Below are positions 55,137 to 63,988 of a DNA stretch of 64,000 nucleotides, piece by piece. Both the position numbers and the translations under genes were made by a program. Source of the DNA: Pseudogemmobacter faecipullorum (lineage in GTDB: Bacteria; Pseudomonadota; Alphaproteobacteria; Rhodobacterales; Rhodobacteraceae); NCBI RefSeq assembly GCF_020539525.1, contig NZ_JACDXX010000006.1, forward strand, positions 154,141 through 218,140, written 5' to 3'. The number at the start of each line of letters is the position of its first letter. Position 1 is the first letter of the stretch. Under the pieces are notes generated by a model, which did no database searches, was not told the origin of the DNA, and was given only the letters and a program-made list of their open reading frames with translations.

Positions 55137-57296
55137 TCAGTAGCAACGCCGCGCCGGACCCGCCGTCTTGCCATTGCCAAAGCCGATCAGATCGACCGAA
55201 AGGCCGAAATTCGTGGTCGGGTTCACACTATCGGAGGTCGTCAGCCTGCGCGAGAGGGAAAGATCCACCACCACGCATTCATTGCGGTATTCGATGCCCA
55301 GCCCGGCAATAGTGCCGCGCTTGCCGTCGAAATCATAGCGCCCCTCGGCCTTGGTGGTCAGCGAGGGGTTGACCTTCCAGGCGGCGTCAAAGGTCAGCTC
55401 GCGGCTGTCCTGATAGCGGTTCTCGCTGGGGTCAGCCACCGCCCAGAGCGCCGAGCTGGCGAGGAAGAGCCGGCCCTGGGACAGGCTGAGCCGCATCTCG
55501 CCCTTGGTCAGCTCCAGATCCTCGCCGATCACGGCACGGGTGGTGGCGGTAAAGCCGCTGGCAAAGTTAAAGCTTGCCGCGGCCAGCCAGTCGGAATTGA
55601 GCCCGCCAAGCCCCGAAGCCAGGCCAAAGCCGTCGCGATCATGTTTGCGCAGCACTTTGCCAATGGTCAGAATGCTGCTCCAGCCTGCGGGATCATAGCG
55701 GGTCCAGCTGAGGCCGATATTGGCGCGGCTGGATTGCTCGATCGCATCAGCCCCGGGGAAACGGTCAAGATTCCAGAGGCTTGCCTCGTCAAACTCAACC
55801 AGAACCGAATCCTCATTCGGAATGCCGGATTTGTCATCCAGCGCGCCAACGATCTGGATCACCGGTTCCAGCACATGGGCCACGCCGTTCGAGCTGGCCT
55901 TGAGCAGCGGCCAGCGCAGCTCAACCCCGGCGGCGGCAGTGGCGCGGGTATAGCTGCCCTCAAAGGCCGCATCCTGATGCAGGCGATAGACATCAAACTG
56001 CGCCTCGCCCAGCAAAGTGGTCTCAAGCCCCAGATCCGAGATGAAGCTGCGCCGCCAGTCCACCCGGGCCGAAAGCCGCGAGACATCGCGGCCATCCGAA
56101 ATGCCATCGCCGAGCGGGGCATCGGGATCGAGCGGGCTTGCCGAGGTGCGCAGATGCGAATGGGTCTGGATGCGCAGCCCGCCCATTCCCCCCAAGGGCC
56201 CCAGCGAGAAGCGGCGGTGGAAGGTCATATCGGTGACCAGCGAGGGCAGGGTGTCGTTGTCATCCTCATCGCGCAGCGACTGGAAACTGACCAGACGCAG
56301 CGAGAAAAAGCCGTTGCGCCGCACCCGGCTCAGCTCGACCCGGCTGTCGAGGCGGTCGCGGTCCGAATAGCCGTAATCGAGCAGATAGGCATTGTCAGAG
56401 GTGGCGATCACATTGAAAGCCAGACGGAAATCATCGGGCAGTTCGAAAGAGCCCCGGCCACGGAACCAGCCGCGCCGGCTATGATCGGTCAGATCATCTG
56501 AGGTCAGCGCGCCCTCCAGCTCAATCGCGCCGGTGCGGAAGGCCTGGCGGTAGCGCAGCTCGACCGTCTGGCTGCGCTTGGTGCTGAGATAGGGGGTGAT
56601 GGTCAGGTCGCGGTCATCGCCGAGCGTCAGGAAATAGGGCAGTTTCAGCCCGGTGCCGAGCAGCGAGGTCGAGCGCATACTGGGGGCGAGGAAACCCGAG
56701 ACCCGGCTTTGCTTCGCATCGGGCAGCCGCAGCCGGGGGATATAGAACACCGGCACACCGCCGATGCGGAACTGGGCCTGGTCGAACCAGATCATCTGCG
56801 CGGCCTCGTCATGGATGACGCGGCGGGCGCGGATCTCCCAGAGCGGCGTCGGATGCGCGGCGCAGATCTGGCAGGAGGAGGCGACGACATTATTCATCGC
56901 CGAATAGCGCCCGCCGATCCGGCTGAGCGAGCCCGCCGCCATCTGCAGCTGCTGGTCGAGCACGATGCGGGCGCTGGTGAGAATGCCTTGGGTCATATCG
57001 GCCGAAAGCTCGGCCTGGGAGGCGAGGATCACCGTGCTGCCATCGGCAGAGGTCAGGCTGAGCGGGCCGGCAATCACCAGGCTGTCGTCGCTGCGGTCAT
57101 AGGTGACGCTGGTGGCGGTCAGGCGGTAGCCCTGATAGAGGATCTCGACATGACCCTGGGCCACCAGCCGGTCATCGCCACTGGTAACCTGCAGCTCATC
57201 CGTGACCATGGCGGCCTGCTCCTGGGCATGGCCCGGCAATGGCAGGATAAAAGCGGTGCTCAGCGCGAGAGAGGCGAGCAGACGGCGCAGAGGCAT
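55137..57296 (-). CDS. lptD: LPS-assembly protein LptD (outer membrane)
   Basis: Outer-membrane beta-barrel that inserts lipopolysaccharide, 719 residues. Signal peptide MPLRRLLASLALSTAFILPLPGHA, LptA-like beta-jellyroll domain (VTDELQVTSGDDRLVAQGHVEILYQGYRLTATSVTYDRS), the SSCQICAAHPTPLWEIRARRVIHDE segment with two cysteines, and the LptD barrel with PVFYIPRLRLPD and YLSTKRSQTVELRYRQAF. It ends SLSRRLTTSDSVNPTTNFGLSVDLIGFG-like. Start at 57296, 2 bases after the lptG stop. Confidence 0.94.
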   Translation of the reverse strand: MPLRRLLASLALSTAFILPLPGHAQEQAAMVTDELQVTSGDDRLVAQGHVEILYQGYRLTATSVTYDRSDDSLVIAGPLSLTSADGSTVILASQAELSADMTQGILTSARIVLDQQLQMAAGSLSRIGGRYSAMNNVVASSCQICAAHPTPLWEIRARRVIHDEAAQMIWFDQAQFRIGGVPVFYIPRLRLPDAKQSRVSGFLAPSMRSTSLLGTGLKLPYFLTLGDDRDLTITPYLSTKRSQTVELRYRQAFRTGAIELEGALTSDDLTDHSRRGWFRGRGSFELPDDFRLAFNVIATSDNAYLLDYGYSDRDRLDSRVELSRVRRNGFFSLRLVSFQSLRDEDDNDTLPSLVTDMTFHRRFSLGPLGGMGGLRIQTHSHLRTSASPLDPDAPLGDGISDGRDVSRLSARVDWRRSFISDLGLETTLLGEAQFDVYRLHQDAAFEGSYTRATAAAGVELRWPLLKASSNGVAHVLEPVIQIVGALDDKSGIPNEDSVLVEFDEASLWNLDRFPGADAIEQSSRANIGLSWTRYDPAGWSSILTIGKVLRKHDRDGFGLASGLGGLNSDWLAAASFNFASGFTATTRAVIGEDLELTKGEMRLSLSQGRLFLASSALWAVADPSENRYQDSRELTFDAAWKVNPSLTTKAEGRYDFDGKRGTIAGLGIEYRNECVVVDLSLSRRLTTSDSVNPTTNFGLSVDLIGFGNGKTAGPARRCY

Positions 57297-57298
57297 AT

Positions 57299-58393
57299 TC
57301 AGCCGTCCTCCAGATGCAACAATAGACCAAGGGCAAGCAGCACAGCCGCGAGCGGCGGGCTCCATGCTGCCAGAGATACCGGAATCTGACCAGTCTCGCC
57401 AAGGGCCTGGGCAAAATTCCGCAGGAAGAACAGCGCGAAACCGGCAAGGATGGCATAGAGCACACGGATGCCGGTTTTCCCGGCCCGGGTGTGACGCATG
57501 GTAAAGCCGGCCGCGACCAGCACCATGGCGGTCAGGAGCAGTGGCTGCGCCAGCTCCATCTGCAGCCAGAGCTGATAGCTGCGGGCCGAGAAACCGGCTT
57601 TCTCGAGACCGCGGATATAAGAGGGCAGCTGCCAGAACGGCACGGCCGAGGGGGTGCCGAAACTGTCGCGGATGCGCTCGGGCGTCAGATCCGAGGGCAG
57701 GCGGGTGCCATCGGGCCAGCGGGTGGCCGCCAGTTCGGGGTTTTCCGCCGCGAGATTCCACACTTTGGCACCGGAAAGGATCCAGGCGCCCCGGGTCAGC
57801 TCGGCGCCTTCGGCATCAATCCGGGTGACCGGAATGCCTTCGCTGCCAAAGGTCAGGAAGGTGGTGCCGTAAAGCCGGGTGCCGTCGAGATTGGCGCGCC
57901 GCGCCTGGATCACGGTCTGGCCGTAATCGCCGCCCTGGCGCAGCCAGAGCCCCTGTTCGCTGACCGAAAGCGCGGTGCCGCCGGCCGCATAACGCGCCGA
58001 GAGATCCTCATAGGCGCGCGAGGTGGCGGCAACCATCGGGTTCATCACCCCGACCGCAAACAGGCCGATCACCGTGGCGACAAACACCGGGGTGACGACA
58101 AAGCGCAGCCCCGAGCGCCCGGCGGCGCGCACCACCACCAGCTCGGATGAGCGGGCGAGGGCGAGGAAATTGGCGATCGAGCCCATGACGAAGATCAGCG
58201 GCAGGATGCCGTAGAGCGTCTCGGGGACATTGAGCAGCGACAGCAGGAAGGCGTCGGCCAGCCCCGCGCCCTTGCCGGAAAACCTGCGCAGCTGCTCGAT
58301 CATATCGATCAGCATCAGAATACCGAAGAAGATCAGGAAGACCTGGGCAATGGTCCAGGCAAAGCGGCGCGCGATATAGAGAGAAAGCGTCAT
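57299..58393 (-). CDS. lptG: LPS export ABC transporter permease LptG
   Basis: Inner-membrane permease of 364 residues moving LPS to the LptC-A bridge. MTLSLYIARRFAWTIAQVFLIFFGILMLID, NVPETLYGILPLIFVMGSIANFLALARSSELVVVRAAG, a periplasmic jellyroll and three final membrane helices. The start overlaps the lptF end (about 4 bases). The ABC subunit LptB is elsewhere. Confidence 0.93.
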   Translation of the reverse strand: MTLSLYIARRFAWTIAQVFLIFFGILMLIDMIEQLRRFSGKGAGLADAFLLSLLNVPETLYGILPLIFVMGSIANFLALARSSELVVVRAAGRSGLRFVVTPVFVATVIGLFAVGVMNPMVAATSRAYEDLSARYAAGGTALSVSEQGLWLRQGGDYGQTVIQARRANLDGTRLYGTTFLTFGSEGIPVTRIDAEGAELTRGAWILSGAKVWNLAAENPELAATRWPDGTRLPSDLTPERIRDSFGTPSAVPFWQLPSYIRGLEKAGFSARSYQLWLQMELAQPLLLTAMVLVAAGFTMRHTRAGKTGIRVLYAILAGFALFFLRNFAQALGETGQIPVSLAAWSPPLAAVLLALGLLLHLEDG

Positions 58394-59571
58394 TCGGCAG
58401 CCCCCGGCGCGGCATCGCCCTGACTGAGAGGGCCGGTCTGGCGCGGGCGGCGGCGCGGCCGTCCGGCCCACCACAACAGCAGCGCGCTGAGCCCGAGGCC
58501 CGCGAAGGGGGCGGCATAGACCAGCGGCCAGAGCGCGGCGGATTTCAGCGCCTGGCCCGAGGCGGCGGTATTGATCATCTGCATGGTGATGATCAGCAGC
58601 ACCGCAATGGCGATCTGGCGCCAGAGGCCAAAGCGTGAATAGCCGCCCAGCATCAGCGCGGCAAAGCCCAGCAGCGGCGCGGCCAGCCCCAGAAGCGCCG
58701 AGGAAATCCGGCCATGCCCCTCTTCCAGCAGCTGGGCGGGCGAAGCGCCGGTTGCCGCCTGCAGCGCCGGGCTGGCGCGCAACAGATCCGGCGTGCCCGC
58801 CTCGCGCAGGCTGAGGCCACGGCCGCGGCTGACCCCGACGATATCGCTCATATCCAAAGTGAAATCGGCAAAGCGGGTCAGCGACAGCCGGCGCTGCCCG
58901 TCGAGCGAGAAGCGCTGCACCATACCGTCGAGCATCACCAGCCGCGGCCCTTCCTCGCCGCGCACGATCAGAGCCTGGCGGGCGGTATAGGTGATGCGCT
59001 CATTTTCCGAGCGGTCATCGGCAAGGAAAATATCGTTCAGCTCGCCCAGCTGGCTGATCTCGCGGATATAAAGCGTGATGCCATTTGCCGGATGCATGAA
59101 CCGCCCCTCATTGAGGAAGCGTGCGGTGATATTCTCGCTGATCTCGGCCGAGCGTTCTGAAAGCCGGGCCTGGCTCATTGGCACCAGAAAATTGGTCAGC
59201 ATCATCTGCATGGCAAAAACACAAAGGCCGAAAAAAAACACCGGCCGCGCCAGGCGGAAGGCGGAAAAGCCGGTGGCCTGCATCACCACCAGCTCGCTTT
59301 CCTGCATCAGCCGGTTGACCGCATAGAGGCAGCCGGCAAAGGCCGAGACCGGCAGCACGAGGCGGATCACATTGGGCAAAGTCAGCAGCGAGAATTCGAC
59401 GAAAACCAGCGCGGTCTGGCCGTCGCCGATCAGCTGATCGAACAGGCCAACGGCGCGGTTCACCCAATAGACCGCCACCAGCACCAGGCTGAAAAAGCCA
59501 AACAGTGCCAGGAACTGAGACAGAAGATAACGGTCGAATTTCGACAAGGCAGGTCCTGGCAGAGAAGTCAC
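58390..59571 (-). CDS. lptF: LPS export ABC transporter permease LptF
   Basis: Partner permease of LptG, up to 393 residues. FDRYLLSQFLALFGFFSLVLVAVYWVNRAVGLFDQLIGDGQTALVFVEFSLLTLPNVIRLVLPVSAFAGCLYAVNRLMQESELVVMQATG and a C-terminal membrane part (SSALLGLAAPLLGFAALMLGGYSRFG). The start is unsure: GTG at 59571 is the longest; TTG at 59547 has AGGA 6 bases upstream and fits the family N-terminus better. Divergent from pepA. Confidence 0.92.
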   Translation of the reverse strand: MTSLPGPALSKFDRYLLSQFLALFGFFSLVLVAVYWVNRAVGLFDQLIGDGQTALVFVEFSLLTLPNVIRLVLPVSAFAGCLYAVNRLMQESELVVMQATGFSAFRLARPVFFFGLCVFAMQMMLTNFLVPMSQARLSERSAEISENITARFLNEGRFMHPANGITLYIREISQLGELNDIFLADDRSENERITYTARQALIVRGEEGPRLVMLDGMVQRFSLDGQRRLSLTRFADFTLDMSDIVGVSRGRGLSLREAGTPDLLRASPALQAATGASPAQLLEEGHGRISSALLGLAAPLLGFAALMLGGYSRFGLWRQIAIAVLLIITMQMINTAASGQALKSAALWPLVYAAPFAGLGLSALLLWWAGRPRRRPRQTGPLSQGDAAPGAAE

Positions 59572-59736
59572 CCCGGGCGGTCATTCCCGGCTCAGCGGAC
59601 CCTAGACGAAATTGCGGAAGGGGAAAACTCATATCTGGCCAAGCGGCTCTGGCTTTACTAGCTTTGCAGCGGAGCTTTGCCAGCGGGTCAGATCCGCAGG
59701 GCCCTGGCACATGAATTATACAGGGAAATCAAGAAT

Positions 59737-61206
59737 ATGTCGCAACCTGTTCAGATCCGTTTCCTCGAAGGGGACAGCGAGACCCTGATCTCGGCCGAGG
59801 GGCGTATCGCCATTTTTGCCGATGCTGCAGCCCCGCTTTCGCCGCTGGCGCGCAAACTTGACCGCGCGGCCCGCGGCGCATTGACCCGGGCGGTCAGCTC
59901 CGAGGCCTTTGGCAGGCTCAAGCCGGGCGAGGGGCTGGAGCTGGCCTTCCCGGCCGGCCTTGCCGCCGAAGCGGTGCAGATCCTGCGCCTGCCAAAACGC
60001 ACCGATATTGCTGCGGCCCGCAAGGCGGGGGCGGCGATTGGCGCTGCGCATGGCAGTAAGCAGCTGACGGTTCTGGCCGAAAGCCATCCGCGCGCGGCGG
60101 AAATTTCTTTTGGCCTCGCGCTCAGGGCCTATAGTTTTGAGGTCTACCGCTCGGGCGAGCAGAAAGCGCCCGGCCCGGTCGATTTCCTGACCGCGAAACC
60201 CGAGCAGGTCGCCCAGGAGGCCGGGCCGCTGGCCGCCCTGGCGGAAGGCGTGTTCTTCACCCGCGATCTGGTCAGTGAACCGGCCAATGTGCTGACCACC
60301 GATGATTTTGCCGCGCGGCTGGCGGCAATGGGGGAACTGGGCCTTGAGGTTGAGATCCTCGAGGAAGCCGAGCTGGCAAAGCTCGGCATGCGCACTCTGC
60401 TCGCCGTCGGCCAGGGCTCGGAAAGCCCCTCGAAAGTCGTGGTGATGCAATGGAAGGGCGGCCGTGCGGGCGAAGCCCCGCTGGCGCTGATCGGCAAGGG
60501 CGTGGTGTTTGACACCGGTGGCATCTCGCTGAAACCGGCGGGTGGCATGGAGGATATGGTGATGGATATGGGGGGCGCGGGCACGGTTGCCGGTGTCATG
60601 CGCACCCTCGCTTTGCGCAAGGCCCGCGCCAATGTGGTGGGCATTGTCGGCCTCGTTGAGAATATGCCCGATGGCAAGGCGCAGCGCCCGGGCGATGTGG
60701 TGAAATCGATGAAGGGCGACACGATCGAGGTCATCAATACCGATGCCGAGGGCCGCCTCGTGCTGGCCGATGTGCTCTGGTATGCCCAGGAGCGCTTTAA
60801 CCCGGTCGGCATGATCGATCTTGCCACCCTGACCGGGGCGGTGATCGTGGCGCTTGGCCATGAGCACACCGGCGTCTTCTCGAATGAGGACACGTTCTGC
60901 AATGCCTTCCTGCGCGCTGCCGAGGCCGAGGGCGAGGGCGCCTGGCGCCTGCCGCTGAGCGAAGCGCATGACAAGCTGCTGAAAAGCCGGATCGCCGATA
61001 TGCGCAATTCGGTCGGGCGCGAGGCGGGCTCGATCACTGCGGCGCAGTTCCTGCAGCGTTTTGTGAAACCCGAAACCCCCTGGATCCATCTCGATATCGC
61101 CGGCACCGCCTGGGCGAAATCGGGCACCACTTTGTCGCCGAAAGGCGCGACCGGCTGGGGAGTGCGGGCGCTGAACCGGCTGATCCAGGATCGCTACGAA
61201 GGGTAA
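59737..61206 (+). CDS. pepA: Leucyl aminopeptidase (M17)
   Basis: Two-zinc cytosolic aminopeptidase of 489 residues. Metal and catalytic residues in GKGVVFDTGGISLKPAGGMEDMVMDMGGAG and the M17 signature NTDAEGRLVLADVLWYA. N-terminal macro-like domain (MSQPVQIRFLEGDSE) is present. ATG at 59737 with AGGGA upstream chosen over an earlier in-frame codon. It is divergent from lptF and overlaps or closely precedes holC. Confidence 0.96.
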   Translation: MSQPVQIRFLEGDSETLISAEGRIAIFADAAAPLSPLARKLDRAARGALTRAVSSEAFGRLKPGEGLELAFPAGLAAEAVQILRLPKRTDIAAARKAGAAIGAAHGSKQLTVLAESHPRAAEISFGLALRAYSFEVYRSGEQKAPGPVDFLTAKPEQVAQEAGPLAALAEGVFFTRDLVSEPANVLTTDDFAARLAAMGELGLEVEILEEAELAKLGMRTLLAVGQGSESPSKVVVMQWKGGRAGEAPLALIGKGVVFDTGGISLKPAGGMEDMVMDMGGAGTVAGVMRTLALRKARANVVGIVGLVENMPDGKAQRPGDVVKSMKGDTIEVINTDAEGRLVLADVLWYAQERFNPVGMIDLATLTGAVIVALGHEHTGVFSNEDTFCNAFLRAAEAEGEGAWRLPLSEAHDKLLKSRIADMRNSVGREAGSITAAQFLQRFVKPETPWIHLDIAGTAWAKSGTTLSPKGATGWGVRALNRLIQDRYEG

Positions 61207-61214
61207 TCGGGGCA

Positions 61215-61682
61215 TTGGGCGCGGTTAAATTCTACCATCTGCAGCAAAACAGCCTTGGGGATGTGGCCCGGACCCTGCTGGGTCAGGCTCTGTCCCAGGG
61301 CTGGAATGTCATGCTGCGCGGCGCCTCGCGCCAGCGGCTGGAGCGGCTCGATCTCGCGCTGTGGCAGGGGCCGGAGGACAGCTTCCTGCCGCATGGGCTC
61401 GAGGGCGGGCCGCATGATGCCGATCAGCCGGTGCTTCTGGGTACGGGGGCGGCGGTCAATGGTGCGCGGGCGGTGATGCTGCTGGCGGGCAGCCCGGTTG
61501 ATCCGGGCGAGGCGGGCAGGATGGAACGGATCTGGCTGCTGTTTGAGGATGGCGACGAGGATCAGATGCAGATCGCCCGGGCCGAATGGCGCGCCGTCAC
61601 CAAAGCCGGACTGGCGGCCGAATACTGGTCGGATGAAACGGGACGCTGGGTGAAAAAGGCCGAAAGCCAGCCCGCCGCCTGA
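61215..61682 (+). CDS. holC: DNA polymerase III chi subunit
   Basis: HolC links the clamp loader to SSB. The 155-residue protein begins MGAVKFYHLQQNSLGDVARTLLGQALSQGWNVMLR, with LWQGPEDSFLPHGLEG and PVLLGTG, the standard HolC pattern. The start is a TTG at 61215, 8 bases beyond the pepA stop. pepA-holC is a common gene order. Confidence 0.9.
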   Translation: MGAVKFYHLQQNSLGDVARTLLGQALSQGWNVMLRGASRQRLERLDLALWQGPEDSFLPHGLEGGPHDADQPVLLGTGAAVNGARAVMLLAGSPVDPGEAGRMERIWLLFEDGDEDQMQIARAEWRAVTKAGLAAEYWSDETGRWVKKAESQPAA

Positions 61683-61701
61683 GGCTGAAAGCCCTGAAAT
61701 C

Positions 61702-61737
61702 AAAAACGCCGGCCCCGAGCGGGGACCGGCGTTTTTT
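61702..61737 (+). terminator. Bidirectional intrinsic terminator (holC / mnmA)
   Basis: Long stem AAAAACGCCGGCCCC / GGGGACCGGCGTTTTTT with one bulged A and a GAGC loop. A and T tracts on both sides let it act for both convergent genes. Confidence 0.85.
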
Positions 61738-61751
61738 CGTGCCCGGAGCGC

Positions 61752-62891
61752 TTAATAGCCGCGCCAGATCCAGCCGCCGCCAAAGATCCGGCTGCCTTCA
61801 TTGGCGTAGAAGACGCAGGCCTGGCCGGGGCTGACACCATCTTCCGGCTCGATCAGCTCGACCTCGGCACTGGTGGCCGAAAGCGGGCGGATGATCGCCG
61901 GGCGCGGCGCGCGGGTCGAGCGCACCCGGGTCAGCACATGCCATTCTGCCTGGCTGTCAAAGGGCGCATCGCCCAGCCAGTTGATCTCACGCACCGGGAT
62001 GGTGCGGGTCGAGAGCGCCTCTTTCGGGCCGACGATGACGCGGCGGTTATCGGCATCAAGCTTCACCACATAGAGCGGCTCCCCAAGGCCCCCGATGCCC
62101 AGACCCTTGCGCTGGCCGATGGTGTAATGGATCACGCCGCGATGCTCGCCCAGCACCTTGCCGTCAAGATCGACAATTTCGCCCGGGGTTGCGGCTTCGG
62201 GGCGCAGCTTCTCGATCACAGATGCATAATTGCCGTTCGGCACGAAGCAGATGTCCTGGCTGTCGGGCTTATCGGCGACCGGCAGGCCATATTTCGCCGC
62301 CAGCGCCCGGGTCTCGGCCTTGGAGGGCAGATGGCCCAGCGGGAAGCGCAGATAATCGAGCTGTTCGGGCGTGGTCGAGAACAGGAAATAGCTCTGATCG
62401 CGATTGGCATCGGCGGCCGAATGCAGCTCGGGACCATGCTCGCCCTGCATCCGCTGGATGTAATGCCCGGTCGCCATGCAATCGGCATCAAGGTCTTTGG
62501 CGGTGGCCAGCAGATCCTTGAACTTCACCCGCTCATTGCAACGGATGCAGGGCACCGGGGTGGCGCCGGCCAGATAGGCATCGGCGAATTCCTCGATCAC
62601 CGCCTCGCGGAAAGTGTTTTCATAATCAAGAACATAATGCGGAAAGCCCATGGCCTCGGCCACGCGGCGCGCGTCATGGATATCGCGGCCCGCGCAGCAG
62701 GCACCTTTTTTCGCCAGCGCCGCGCCATGGTCATAGAGCTGCAGCGTCACGCCGACGACATCATAGCCCTCTTCCTTCAGCATGGCGGCCACGACAGAGC
62801 TGTCGACGCCACCGGACATGGCAACGACCACCCGGGTTTCCGAGGGGGGCTTGGGCAGACCAAGCGAATTGAGCGATAGATCGCGGGGCAT
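61752..62891 (-). CDS. mnmA: tRNA-specific 2-thiouridylase
   Basis: Introduces sulfur at U34 of Lys, Glu and Gln tRNAs. The 379-residue protein has the PP-loop [17 protein letters not shown], the first catalytic cysteine in [11 protein letters not shown], and the second in [11 protein letters not shown], plus [15 protein letters not shown]. It is divergent from sciP. Confidence 0.96.
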   Translation of the reverse strand: MPRDLSLNSLGLPKPPSETRVVVAMSGGVDSSVVAAMLKEEGYDVVGVTLQLYDHGAALAKKGACCAGRDIHDARRVAEAMGFPHYVLDYENTFREAVIEEFADAYLAGATPVPCIRCNERVKFKDLLATAKDLDADCMATGHYIQRMQGEHGPELHSAADANRDQSYFLFSTTPEQLDYLRFPLGHLPSKAETRALAAKYGLPVADKPDSQDICFVPNGNYASVIEKLRPEAATPGEIVDLDGKVLGEHRGVIHYTIGQRKGLGIGGLGEPLYVVKLDADNRRVIVGPKEALSTRTIPVREINWLGDAPFDSQAEWHVLTRVRSTRAPRPAIIRPLSATSAEVELIEPEDGVSPGQACVFYANEGSRIFGGGWIWRGY

Positions 62892-63067
62892 GACAGGTCA
62901 CCGGCACTGGGGCATGGAATGGGCAGAGGGGGTATCCGCCTCGGGATACCGGCTCAGGTCGTGCAGAATATAGGAAAATGTGATCTATTCTCAACCCCGC
63001 GGTTCAGCAATGATTAAGCCTGAGCCGGCAAAGCTGAGTCGTATCAGGGCCTGATAGGGGATCTGCT

Positions 63068-63340
63068 ATGTATATCAGACGAGGAGAGGCGCCAGGGCAG
63101 GTCACCCTGCCGGATGGTTCGGTCATGACCCGGGCGGATCTGCCGCCGCCCGAAACCCGGCGCTGGGTCGCCAGCCGCAAGGCGGTGGTGGTGCGCGCGG
63201 TACGCTATGGGCTGATCAGCGAGCAGGAGGCGCGTGAGCGCTATTCTCTGTCTGAGGAAGAGCTGAGCCAGTGGTGCGAGGCGGTGGAAACCTGGGGTGA
63301 AAAAGCCCTGAAGGTGACCAGTCTGCAGAAGTACAGATAA
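63068..63340 (+). CDS. sciP: CtrA inhibitor SciP (DUF1153)
   Basis: Small DUF1153 protein of 90 residues that in Caulobacter binds CtrA and blocks activation of CtrA-dependent promoters. Sequence VTLPDGSVMTRADLPPPETRRWVASRKAVVVRAVRYGLISEQEARERYSLSEEELSQWCEAVETWGEKALKVTSLQKYR is intact. AGGGGA lies 8 bases before the ATG. It directly precedes ctrA in the same direction, as in many Rhodobacteraceae. Confidence 0.92.
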   Translation: MYIRRGEAPGQVTLPDGSVMTRADLPPPETRRWVASRKAVVVRAVRYGLISEQEARERYSLSEEELSQWCEAVETWGEKALKVTSLQKYR

Positions 63341-63373
63341 GTTTAAGTTGTATTGCCGCGATACTCTGTCAGT

Positions 63374-63388
63374 TTAACTCCGCATTAA
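63374..63388. promoter_or_regulatory. CtrA binding site in the ctrA promoter
   Basis: TTAACTCCGCATTAA is a perfect TTAA-N7-TTAA CtrA consensus, 63 bases before the ctrA start, consistent with the known autoregulation of ctrA. Confidence 0.75.
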
Positions 63389-63451
63389 CCAGTGGATGCC
63401 AGTCTTGCTTAATGAATGTGCATTTCCATTTCAGCCAGAGCGGAGTTTCTT

Positions 63452-63988
63452 ATGCGAATTTTGCTTGTTGAAGATGATCCCTCGACGGCGCGCAGCATTG
63501 AAATGATGCTGTCTCATGCAAATCTTAACGTTTACTGCACAGATATGGGCGAGGATGGTATCGATCTGGCCAGACTCTATGATTACGATCTGATCCTGCT
63601 GGATCTGAACCTGCCGGATATGAGCGGGCATGAGGTTTTGCGTCAGATCCGGCTGGCCCGGGTTGAAACGCCGATCCTGATCCTGTCCGGATCCGATGAT
63701 ACCGAGAGTAAATTAAGGGGTTTTGGCTTCGGCGCCGATGATTATCTGACCAAACCCTTTCACCGCGAAGAGCTGGTGGCGCGGATCCATGCCATCATCC
63801 GCCGCTCCAAAGGTCATAGCCAGTCGGTGATCCGGACCGGGGCAATTTCTGTTAATCTTGATGCAAAAACTGGGCTCTGTTGCGCAAATCCCGTGAGGGA
63901 TTCATCTCGTGAATCCAGCATGGTAGCTGGGGTGCATGAGCAGACCCACATCCCCGACCTACAGGACCAGGAACTGGCCAGCCTATAA
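63452..63988 (+). pseudogene. ctrA: ctrA response regulator, interrupted by an IS element
   Basis: The cell-cycle regulator CtrA. The receiver domain is complete: [20 protein letters not shown], phospho-acceptor Asp51 in [13 protein letters not shown], then [24 protein letters not shown]. After codon 140 (NLDAKT) the frame passes into insertion-sequence DNA from about 63873 and ends at 63988 with about 38 foreign residues. The whole OmpR/PhoB DNA-binding domain (about 95 residues) is missing, so the protein cannot bind DNA. The remainder, if still present, lies beyond the IS. ATG at 63452 chosen as the family start. A CtrA box lies in its promoter. Confidence 0.9.
63898..63916 (+). other. Hairpin inside the IS left end
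   Basis: Perfect inverted repeat GGATTCA-TCTCG-TGAATCC between the terminal repeat and the transposase start. In several IS elements such structures limit transposase expression from outside promoters. Confidence 0.5.
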
